DNA of 64,000 nt from Ryuthela nishihirai (Eukaryota; Arthropoda; Arachnida; Araneae; Heptathelidae): positions 80,824,501 through 80,888,500 of the forward strand of contig JAWZYU010000011.1 in NCBI GenBank assembly GCA_038380435.1, written 5' to 3'. Below are positions 34,795 through 43,759 of this stretch, piece by piece. Under the pieces are notes generated by a model that was not told where the DNA came from, made no database searches, and was given only the letters and a program-made list of their open reading frames with translations. How positions within the stretch are numbered: position 1 is the stretch's first letter; each line of letters starts with the position of its first letter. A program made the position numbers and the translations under genes.

Positions 34795-35280
34795 CGTTTT
34801 TCGGAGAGCACTAATTTTCCTTATATGATGCTGATTTAGATGATGATCGTAATTGTCTTTTCTATTAAAACAGGAATCACAGAATTCGCATTTTTCAAAT
34901 ATATGAGTATCAAATGTTAGTGTTAAATCAAGCAGCTTTTACATGACGATTCATATAAGATTTCTGAATATATTTAGCATAATTAGGACATTTGATACAT
35001 GCACTCATCTTCGAGCTTCAATTGTACCCTCTTTATTTTAGGAATTTCTAGAAAACAACAATATCGTTTGATAAAATTGAATTTAAGAACTGATTGCTCA
35101 ATACTATTTATAGGTGAAAGTTTTAAATTTTTCCTGGGAAAGTGTATATTAAAATTTTTGTTGTGAATTTTTTTATCGGAATAAGCTGTTAAGACCTGAG
35201 GAATACACGAAAGTAGTGGAAATTTCTGATTGAACAAAACTTTATGTTCTTTTTTAACAATAACATCGTTTTTTAGCAAA
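34795..35280 (-). pseudogene. C2H2 zinc-finger protein relic
   Basis: On the minus strand near 34826-34891 one frame gives KCEFCDSCFNRKDNYDHH, then LNQHH, which fits C-x2-C-x12-H-x3-H. Just upstream (about 34925-34990) another frame has CPNYAKYIQKSYMNRH, a finger missing its second Cys. A 98-codon frame at 34983-35279 precedes these in the same direction. Frame changes separate the pieces. I cannot assign it to a named factor. Its closeness to the virus-like genes at 37.4-39.6 kb suggests, but does not show, a common origin. Confidence 0.45.
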
Positions 35281-35985
35281 ACATCTAAATTTAGCGATGA
35301 GAAAATTCTATACTTCCTTTACTACTTCAGTACTTGTGATTCCAGTTACTTTGCTTAACAACCAAAAGTGATGTTTTTTTCGCATTTGTGTTGGAAACTC
35401 TTGCATAGTCCAGAACCAGACTACTGACTTTCTATTACTGTCATTATTTTAATCCCCTTTAAATATTTGCTAAGGGCTTCAATGTGATTTTCGAAAGTTT
35501 GATATTTCTCATATTTTACCAGAGCGCTTTGCTTTGGTCGCTTTTTCGCTACTCATTTTCTGAAGTTTGCCGATTGTTTGACAGATCATTTCTTTCAGCT
35601 CATGATCAACTTCGGATTGCTGGCCTGTAAAATTTCACTGGGAAGTTCTAGTTTATATTGGTTTAGTATTTCGTCCTGCAAGTTAGAATCTGGATTATAA
35701 ACAAATGATTTTTCGGGCATCTCTGTTTGCTTTTCTGGCTTTAAAGTTTTCGCTGTATCTTTTATGTTTTTCACGGTTTTTTACGAACGGTTTCAAGAAT
35801 TTTTAACTGTTCCATGACTGGTTTGTGAAATTCTTCGAGCGTTTCTGTAACCCGTTACTTAAATTATTGCCTTCAATTTTCGATTTTGTAGTACCTCTCG
35901 ATTTCAATATTTCATCTACAATATTTTGTAATTGCTTAATATCTTTGATCTTAATTCAATAAAACATTTCTTAATAACAATAAAA
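35281..35985 (-). other. Frame-broken coding-like sequence, unrecognised
   Basis: On the minus strand several short frames rich in Lys, Glu and Ser follow one another (for instance around 35460-35600 and 35740-35880). They look like a decayed charged protein, possibly coiled coil. No family could be assigned. It may belong with the zinc-finger relic. Confidence 0.25.
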
Positions 35986-35987
35986 AC

Positions 35988-36041
35988 ATATACATACATA
36001 TATACATACATGCATTCATACATACATACATACATACATAC
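35988..36041. repeat. (CATA)n microsatellite
   Basis: Tandem 'cata' units with a few variants border the minus-strand RTE fragment that begins at 36046. It probably derives from that element's 3' tail. Confidence 0.85.
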
Positions 36042-36045
36042 AAAA

Positions 36046-36445
36046 ACCTCATGCAGCCATGGGTATGGAGGTCCTCCAGACTATATAATTTTGTTCTCCA
36101 GACATGTCTGTTCTATTCTACAGCTACTGCATTTGGCCACTGAAACCCAATTTTAGGAAGGTCCTGTTTGATATTATCTGTCCATCGCATCCTAGGTCTA
36201 ATCTTTTCCTGTAGCCTTTAAGCACCCTGTTCATAATGCTATTTGCCAATCTGCAGCTATGCATATGGGCAACATGGCCAAGCCAAAACAATCTCTCTCT
36301 GCACAATATGCTTCTCAAAGGAGGTTGCTGACTCTTTCTTCTAACCTCATAATTACTTACAAAATCAAACCACCTAATGCCCAAGATACTGCGTAACTAT
36401 TTAGAATCAAAGGCATCAAGTTTCTTGTTATCTTGCTATATCCAG
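36046..36445 (-). mobile_element. RTE 3' fragment
   Basis: The conserved 3' end ('gcagccatgggtatggaggt' in reverse) is followed inward by the C-terminal coding region. Minus-strand MGIRWFDFVSNYEVRR and CRERLFWLGHVAHMHSCR are seen at 36124-36384. The copy is more diverged than that at 31160 and is truncated near 36445. Confidence 0.85.
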
Positions 36446-37200
36446 TGATGAAAGTCTGAAACAGGATTTCCAGGCATGCTCCTTTTTTCTTTATTATCTG
36501 ACTAGTGGCTAGCAAGTGAAAAACTAATCTTATTTCCTTTATTAAATTTTTTTGTTTACTGGAATGGCAGAAAATATTTTCATATTGTGGTCTTGCTACC
36601 TCAATGAATTTTTGATCGTTCAAGTTGGTACTATATTTTATACTAAAAAAGGTATTTGCTGAACAGCAGATTAGTTTCAATAAAACATTATTTCCGTTAG
36701 AAATGCATAGATTGTAATTATCTTTGAAAATAGGGGGCGTTATAGAACGAGTTTTGTGTTTATCTGTATAATTGGATGCGACTGAAATCTGTCTTCTTTA
36801 ATGTCTTTATCATCGTAGGTAAGGCAAATTGCAGCATTTTTTATCAACGTATACTTTTCTAGCAGCATCAGTGTAATAAATATATATTAATTAAGATGGT
36901 TCTCATAACTTTCAATTCCTCTAGCGTTACAGAAACAGAAGTACAAACCATAAGATTTGGAAATTAATTATGAAACACCGATTATACTCAACAGTGAATA
37001 GGAGATCGCATTGATATATTCCTGATACACAATCAGTGATAAGTTTAACAATAATGCTCTGAAATATTTCGATGGAAGGCGATGGAATAAAATAACTTTT
37101 CCAAATAGAATATTCGACATAGATGGATTTAATACCTTAAAAAGTCTCTTCGGTAGATCCTAGCCATATAATACTAGAAAATAATAGATTTTTCTGAAGA
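36446..37200. other. Intronic sequence without recognised gene
   Basis: A 107-codon minus frame at 36357-36680 is partly RTE and partly unknown; no other signature appears. The sequence is AT-rich. Confidence 0.4.
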
Positions 37201-37204
37201 TAAA

Positions 37205-37447
37205 TTGCAAACCCTATTCAGTAATTTATAAGTATGCATACGATCAATGTGCCTCGGACTAACGACCTCGGAAAGAGGGGGAAACATAGGACGCGTTGGG
37301 CTGACAATGTCACCCAAGACCTAGTTAAAATAGATGTATGTACAGTAGCCAGATACAGCAGATGCAGCTCAGTTTGGAGAACTAAACTGCGCAATCTAGT
37401 TGGACTTTTGTAGCCCATGGCTGTTTGAGTATGATCAGATGATGATG
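37205..37447 (+). mobile_element. RTE 3' terminal fragment
   Basis: The segment corresponds to the last roughly 230 bp of the element, with diverged 'aggacgcgttgggctgac', 'gatacagcagatgcagctc' and 'gtagcccatggctg', and ends in a short gat run. That run also supplies the possible start codons of the next ORF. Confidence 0.8.
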
Positions 37448-37786
37448 AAGTTACAAAAGTTTCTCGAGTTCGAGTCGAAAATTATCGATGCAATAAAAAA
37501 CGAAGGAAAATTCCCACTCAACATAATGAGAGGCGTCGCTCGCATTCTGATCCACTGCTCTATTGTCGAATCTTCCTATCTCAATAATCAGAAGAGGGCC
37601 GTTGTAGAGTTTCATGCCTCAAACACCACCTGGCAGTTAATCGACACGGATTCTTTCTTCCCCATATATTTACCACTGAATAAAACCTATCACATTTATA
37701 ACATTGTAATGAAAGTAACCGATCAAAACAATAAACTAATTGGCTTGAGCAAAAAACTTGACTTATGTATTATAGATCACAGCTAA
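37439..37786 (+). CDS. Intact ORF of 115 aa, unknown function, next to viral capsid relic
   Basis: The frame is open for 115 codons from the first of three consecutive ATGs that lie in the RTE tail, so the original start may have been lost. The product is mixed charged and hydrophobic, with no signal peptide, membrane segment or known motif. Examples of its content are NIMRGVARILIHCSI and YLPLNKTYHIYNIVMKVTDQ. It ends 159 bp before the capsid-like reading frame on the same strand, which suggests both came from the same inserted element. I do not recognise the family. Confidence 0.45.
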   Translation: MMMKLQKFLEFESKIIDAIKNEGKFPLNIMRGVARILIHCSIVESSYLNNQKRAVVEFHASNTTWQLIDTDSFFPIYLPLNKTYHIYNIVMKVTDQNNKLIGLSKKLDLCIIDHS

Positions 37787-38439
37787 AAAAGGTTATCTCA
37801 AGAAAACATGTTAAAGATTTTTATATTGTTTCATTATTTATCATTCGAAATATCGAGAAAATTTCTCCGAAAGGCAGAAATATTCTTAAGCAGTTAATTT
37901 ACGGAAGTGGACTAGAAATTATAAAGTGATAAAATACGTATGAGATGGAGGTTGAAACTTCGTACTGGAATTTGTTCGAAGACGCAATCGATGATAATTC
38001 CAGAACTAAATATGAATATTTAGAATATGGAGAAACCAACGTGAATGTAAAAGATCACGAGAATTATGATCTATTTACCAAAGACATGGATGCATTTCTA
38101 CATCCGCACAACAGTAGTATACACGTTAGAGGCAAGATATTGAAATCAGATGGATCTAATATCGGTGGCAACGCTATAGTTTCTTTCGAGAAGAAGTAAG
38201 TCAAAACCTACAACTGACTAACTGAATAACTATGGTTAATAACGAGTACAATGTATTTAAACGAGCTCAATATTTTATCTAAAACAGAGAATTGGAAGAT
38301 ACTGAATTACCTGGATTGTCGACCACAATTCACAATCGAATTGATTTTACAGAGGACTTTTCACAAAGTGCTGCAACCAGTATGATATGGTTCAAGATAC
38401 AGCCGACACTACGAACATAAATAAGTATTTGGATGCAGG

Positions 38440-39200
38440 AGACAGGGCCGCAATTACCATAAGGGGCATTAGGCGCAAGCTGGGGCCTCACTCTCTATGG
38501 GGCCACATTTTAAAACCTTGCTCATCACAAACAACGATATAAATAACAGACTAGTTATAGTTACAAAATAAAATGCTTATTTTTAAATACGAAATTCACT
38601 AGCGCACACTAAAATGTGGAACTTATCTTTAACGTTTATTGAATGTGAATTGACAGATTCTTTAAATTGCGATGATTTAATTGATGGTTTCGCCAAAGAG
38701 AAAGCTCGCAATAAAATACTTTGATGATTTTTGATCGAAAAGTTTTTAGTTAAATGCTTATCAAGAAATGTTCAACATTGTAATTTGGTACTAAACTGCA
38801 ATTCATGCCAAAAATATTTTAATAAATCTTAGTAATGCTAACTTTTGTTTATTAGGATTGAGTTATATTTTTGTGATTATTTTTCTACAATACTTTAAAT
38901 AAAATTTTTTGAATATTTTGCTTGAACCAAACACCAAATATTGCCAAAAACCTACGTAAAGGGCTCCGAATCTAATGTGTGACTAAGGCCTCAAAAGGTT
39001 TAGTAAGAAGGCCTAGATAATGTGCGCCTAGGGCCTCAAAACGTTAAGGAGACCTCGAACTAATGTGCGCCTAGGGCCTCAAAAAGTTAAGGAAACATCG
39101 AACTAATGTGCGCCTAGGGCCTCAAAATGCTTAGCAAGGGGGCCTCAAATTTAATGTGCGCCTAGGGTCTCATAGAGTTTAAATCCGGCTTTGGACGGAG
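38440..39200. mobile_element. Non-autonomous DNA element with internal tandem repeats
   Basis: The left end 'cagggccgcaattacc' and the right end (complement of 'ccaaagccggattta') form an imperfect inverted repeat of a type seen in hAT-like elements. Capsid coding resumes on either side. The right half holds about five units of a roughly 44-bp repeat with 'aatgtgcgcctagggcctca'. No transposase is encoded. The 8-bp target duplication could not be confirmed; the flanks are only partly alike. Confidence 0.6.
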
Positions 39201-39357
39201 GTGAAGATAAACTAGATACAAATAACAAGATAAAGAGTTTTGCAGAAGCCTTGAAAAGAAATCCCGATTTTAATAAAGGGTTCACGGAGAGACACAAAAT
39301 CACCAAAATATAGTCAAAATGTTAGTTTAGTCTTGCCACTAAATCAGTTGTTCGTGT

Positions 39358-39386
39358 TCTACCGAGATGTGGAAGGTCTCGGTAGA
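39358..39386. repeat. 10-bp inverted repeat with 9-nt loop inside the capsid relic
   Basis: Arms 'tctaccgaga' (39358-39367) and its exact complement (39377-39386) lie in former coding sequence. It is short, so chance cannot be excluded on its own. Confidence 0.7.
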
Positions 39387-39589
39387 TTTCGAGGTGTGAA
39401 ACATGCCATAAAACTAGGGGGGAATATGACGACAATGACAATATTCACAGAATTGGTCTACTTTATTTAAATTTAAAATAGCAAAATTGGAATCTCAGCA
39501 AGTGATAATCCACACGAAATCTTTTGGAAATCATACAAACAATATTTCCCTTTGTCCTGCGACCACCGCGAGCTACAGACATGCGTTAT

Positions 39590-42500
39590 CAGGGGCGTAG
39601 CCATGGGGGGGGGGGGGGGATGGCGGGAGGCTCCCTCCAAAGTAACTCGGAGTTGGCAAAATTCGAAGCGACTTCGTAAAATCTAGGTGAGTTGTGAAAA
39701 TTTGTAATATTTTTTGGAAAATTAAGGGTAGTTGTCAAAATCGTGGCAACTTGGCAAATCTAAGGCAGTTTGGAAAATGGAGAGACGGCAAAATTTACAG
39801 CAGTTGACAAACTTCGAAGCCACTTAGTAAAATACAGGTGAGTTGGCAAAATCGGGACAACTTGGCAAAATCTTGGGGAGTTTGCAAAATTCGGAGTGAC
39901 TTGGTAAAATCTTGAGGAGTTGGGAAAATCGGGACAACTTGGCAAAATCTTGGGGAGTTGGCAAAATTCGGAGTGACTTGGTAAAATCTTGGGGAGTTGG
40001 CAAAATTCGGAGTGACTTGGCAAAATCGCGGGGAGTTGGCAAAATTCACGTGAGATGTAAAAATTTGGATTTTTTTTCTATAAAATTGTATCGAGTTGGC
40101 AAAATTTAGGGAGTTGGCGAAATCTAGGGACAGTTGGCAGAATTCGGAGTGACTTGGCAAAATCGTGGGGAGTTGGCAAAATTCAGGTGAGATGCGAAAA
40201 TTTGTTTTTTTTTGTAAAATTATGGCGAGTTGGCAAAATCTAGTGGCAGTTGGAAAAATTCGGAGTGACTTGGCAAAATTGCGGAGAGTTGACAAAATTA
40301 AAGTGAGATGTAAAAATTAGGAATTTTTTCTGTAAAATTATGGCGAGTTGGCAAAACTTAGGGAGTTGGCAAAATCTAGGGACAGTTGGCAAAATTCGGA
40401 GTGACTTGGCAAAATTCATGTGAGATGTGAAAATTTGGATTTTTTTCTGTAAAATTATGGCGAAATGGCAAAATCTAGGAGAGTTGGCAAAACGTAGGGA
40501 GTTTTCAAAATCTAGGGGCAGTTGGCAAAATTCGGAGTGGCTTGGCAAAATTGCGGAGAGTTGGCAAAATTGCGGAGAGTTGGCAAAATTAAGGTGAGAT
40601 GTAAAAATTAGGATTTTTTTCTGTAAAATTATGGCGAGTTGGCAAATCTTTGGGGAGTTTGCAAAATCTAGGGACAGTTGGCAAAATTCGGAGTGACTGG
40701 GCAAAATCGTGGGGAATTGGCAAAATTTAGGTGAGGTGTGAAAATTTGTTTTTTTTTCTGTAAAATTATGGCGAGTTGAAATTTAGTTAGTTGGCAAAAT
40801 CTAGGGACAGTTGGGAGAATTCGGAGTGACTTGGCAAAATCGTGGGGAGTTGGCAAAATTCAGGTGAGATGTGAAAATTTGGATTTTTTTTTTGTAAAAT
40901 TATGGCAAGTTGGAAAAATTGTTTGGCAAAACTTAGGGAGTTGGCAAAATATAGGGACAGTTGGCAAAATCTAGGGGTAGTTGGAAAAACTAGGGGCAGT
41001 TGGCAAAATTCGGAGTGACTTGGCAAAATTGCGGAGAGTTGACAAAAGTAAGGTGAGATGTAAAAAATTGGATTTTTTTTCTGTAAAATTATGGCGAGAT
41101 GGCAAAACTTAGGGAGTTGGCAAAATCTAGGGACAGCTGGCAGAATTCGGAGTGACTTGGCAAAATTCATGTGAGATGTGAAAATTTGGATCTTTTTCTG
41201 TAAAATTATGGCGAGTTGGCAAAACTTAGGGAGTTGGGAAAATCTAGGGGAAGTTGGCAAAATTCGGAGTGACTTGGCAAAATCGTGGGAAGTTGGCAAA
41301 ATTCGGAGTGACTTGGCAAAATCGTGGGGAGTTGGCAAAATTCAGTTGAGATGTGAAAATTTGAATTTTTTTCTGTAAAATTATGACTAGTTGGCAAAAC
41401 TTAGGGAGTTGGCAAAATCTAGGGACAGCTGGCAGAATTCGGAGTGACTTGGCAAAATCGTGGGGAATTCGCAAAATTCAGGTGAGATGTGAAAATTTGG
41501 ATTTTTTTTGTAAAATTATGGCGAGTTTGCAAAATTTAGGAGAGTTGGCAAAATCTAGGGACAGCTGGCAGAATTCGGAGTGACTTGGGAAAATCGTGGG
41601 GAGTTGGCAAAATTGAGGTGAGATGTGAAAATTTTGATTTTTTTTGTAAAATTTAGGCGAGTTGGCAAAATCTAGGAGAGTTGGCAAAACTTAGGGAGTT
41701 GGCAAAATCTAGGGGTAGTTGGAAAAACTAGGGGCAGTGGCAAAGTTCGGAGTGACTTGGCAAAGTTCCGGAGAGTTGACAAAAGTAAGGTGAGATGTAA
41801 AAATTAGGATTGTTTTCTGTAAAATTATGGCGAGTTGGCAAATCTTTGGGGAGTTTGCAAAATCTAGGGACAGTTAGCAAAATTCGGAGTGACTTGGCAA
41901 AATCGTGGGGATTGGCAAAATTCAGGTGAGATGTGAAAATTTGGATTTTTTTCTGTAAAATTATGGCAAGTTGGCAAAATCTACGGACAGTTGGCAAAAT
42001 TCGGAGTGACTTGGCAAAATTGTGGAGAGTGACAAAATTCAGGTGAGATGTAAAAATTGGAATCTTTTTTCTGTAAAATTATGGCGTGTTGGCAAAATCG
42101 AGGCAACTTCGCAATATCTAGGAGAGTTTGTAAATCCTGGGGAGTTGGCAAAATTCAGAGTGGCTTTGCAAAAATCAGGTGTGATGTAAAATTGGGATTT
42201 TTTTTTCTGTAAAATTGTGGCGAGATGGCAAAATCTAGGACATTTGGCAAAATTCGAATACAATTGGTAAAATACGAGAGATTTGTGAAAATTGGAATTG
42301 TTTTTGTGAAATTAAGGAGAGTTGACAAAATCGAGAAAACTTGGCAAAATCTAGGGAAGTTGGCAAAATTGGAAACCACTTGGTAAAGTACAAGTGAGTT
42401 GTAAAATTGGGATTGGTTTTATGAAATTAAGGAGAGTTGGAAAAACCAAGAACTCTTTGCAAAATTTGAAGCCACTTGGTAAAATACAGGGGAGTTGTGA

Positions 42501-43235
42501 AAATTGTGCCTTTCTTGTGGAATTAAGGAGAGTTGATAAAATTAGAAGTGACTTGGCAAATTCAGGGAAGATGTAAAAATTGCGATTTTTTCTGTAAAAT
42601 TACGGCGAATTGGCAAAATTTGAATCCACTTGATAAAATATAGGCGAATTCTGATAATTGAGATTTGTTTTGTGAAATTAAGGACTGTTGGACAAATTGA
42701 GGAAACTTGACAAAATGTAGGGCAGTTGGCAAAATTCGAATTCACTTGGAAAATACGGGCGAGTTGTGATAATTGGGATTGGGTTTGTGAAATTCAGGAT
42801 AGTTGACTAAAATCGAGAAAACTTGGCAAAATCTTGGGGAGTTTGAAAAGTGTGAAGTGATTTGGCAAATTTAGGAGAGATGTAAAGATTGGGATTAGTT
42901 TCGTGAAATTAAGAATAGGTGGCAAAATCAAGGGAAAAATCACAATGATTTGCTACAATTCAGATGAGATGTAAATTTTGGAAATTTAGAGAGATGGAAT
43001 TCAGATAAGATGTAAATATTGGAAATATGGCCAGTTGGCAAAATTGGAAGTTAAAGGAAGTTAAATGTCAAAATGTTGGAGAGTTGTAAAAATTGCCAAA
43101 TCCCTCCCCCCCCCCCCCCTACGGAGCGAAATTTAAGTAAGTTTGCTAAGTTGGCAGCAAAATTTGAAATTCGAGTTGGAAAATATTTGATTTCTCCCCC
43201 CCCTCCCAACCATAGTCCTTCGCGCTACGCCCCTG
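39590..43235. mobile_element. 3.6-kb element with short inverted ends, filled with tandem repeats
   Basis: The ends are 'caggggcgtagc' (39590) and its complement 'gctacgcccctg' (43224-43235), each followed inward by a long G- or C-type run (about 39605-39620 and 43103-43120). The flanks 'tgcgttat' and 'tgttat' suggest a target duplication. CAGGGGCG-type ends are usual in hAT elements. Almost all of the interior is a higher-order tandem array of short units with 'agttggcaaaa', 'ttcggagtgacttggcaaaa' and, at intervals, 'ttctgtaaaattatggcgag'. Divergence rises toward the right end. No transposase frame is present, so it would have to be mobilised in trans. Confidence 0.75.
39650..43060. repeat. 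Satellite-like higher-order tandem array
   Basis: Short units of about 17-22 bp built on 'gttggcaaaat' combine into longer blocks of roughly 130-170 bp. These are marked by 'gagatgtaaaaatt...gga' plus a T-run and 'ctgtaaaattatggcgag'. Successive units lack stops in one minus-strand frame, so frames of up to 183 codons appear there (FAKSLRILPT-type repeats). Indels keep shifting the frame, so I treat these as non-coding. Confidence 0.9.
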
Positions 43236-43759
43236 TGTTATTCAGCTCCCGACTTTGCCTTTGAGTACGTTTTCTGTACTGCTTCTTGTGTTCCAGCACA
43301 TGGAGTCCTGCTGCTTCCTTTTGGTAAGTAGACTTTCTTTGTAATTTTACTTTATTCTCTTGTATTATTATGTATTTATTTCAATTCTTTTTCTAGGTTC
43401 TTTAGGTAAGTATTGATTTCTATTTTGCTCTCATAGTTTTTAACTAATACAGTTTTTGTTTTTACTGTTTACCTTTCTCCGCATTTTTCCCAGGAATGAT
43501 TCAATCACTCCGGGAATTAAGCAAAAGAATGCAGAATCTGTCACCTTCCTGACTCTGGGTAGACAGTCCTCCCAAGTGGAGAGTCCTCCCTGTCTGATTA
43601 TCTTAGCGTGATAATTCGAAGTTCTCTGAGGCTGACTTCTAGAACTTTGCCTCAAAGGGCCTGACGCACGTATTCTAGGGAAAGGAGAACCTCCACTTGT
43701 TCTCCTGACAGGACGACACCCCTTTCTCACTCTGAAGCGAGAAGCAGGAAGCAACTTAC

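Larger units (their letters stand above)
37945..39589 (+). pseudogene. Endogenous virus-like double-jelly-roll capsid gene, broken
   Basis: The first 84 codons (37945-38199) are open and include KYEYLEYGETNVN and HVRGKILKSDG. This resembles the N-terminal part of capsid-like proteins that are dispersed in many invertebrate genomes and are related to Polinton- or adintovirus-type major capsid proteins. Further pieces in other frames follow: 38288-38400, 38388-38440 and, after an inserted element at about 38440-39200, 39200-39590. There are at least three frameshifts and a 760-bp insertion, so no capsid can be made. This is an old copy; a function for the host is not implied. Confidence 0.55.

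Noticed and set aside
38960..39180. CRISPR-like array (regular 44-bp units)
   Set aside because: Units are tandem and diverged without unique spacers, the context is eukaryotic and no cas genes are present.
39760..42745. Long minus-strand frames with repeating FAKSLRILPT-like and LPTPHDFAKSL-like units
   Set aside because: The tandem unit lacks stops in that frame, so long frames arise by repetition. Frames shift at each indel, there is no start or promoter context, and the whole array lies inside a transposon-like unit.
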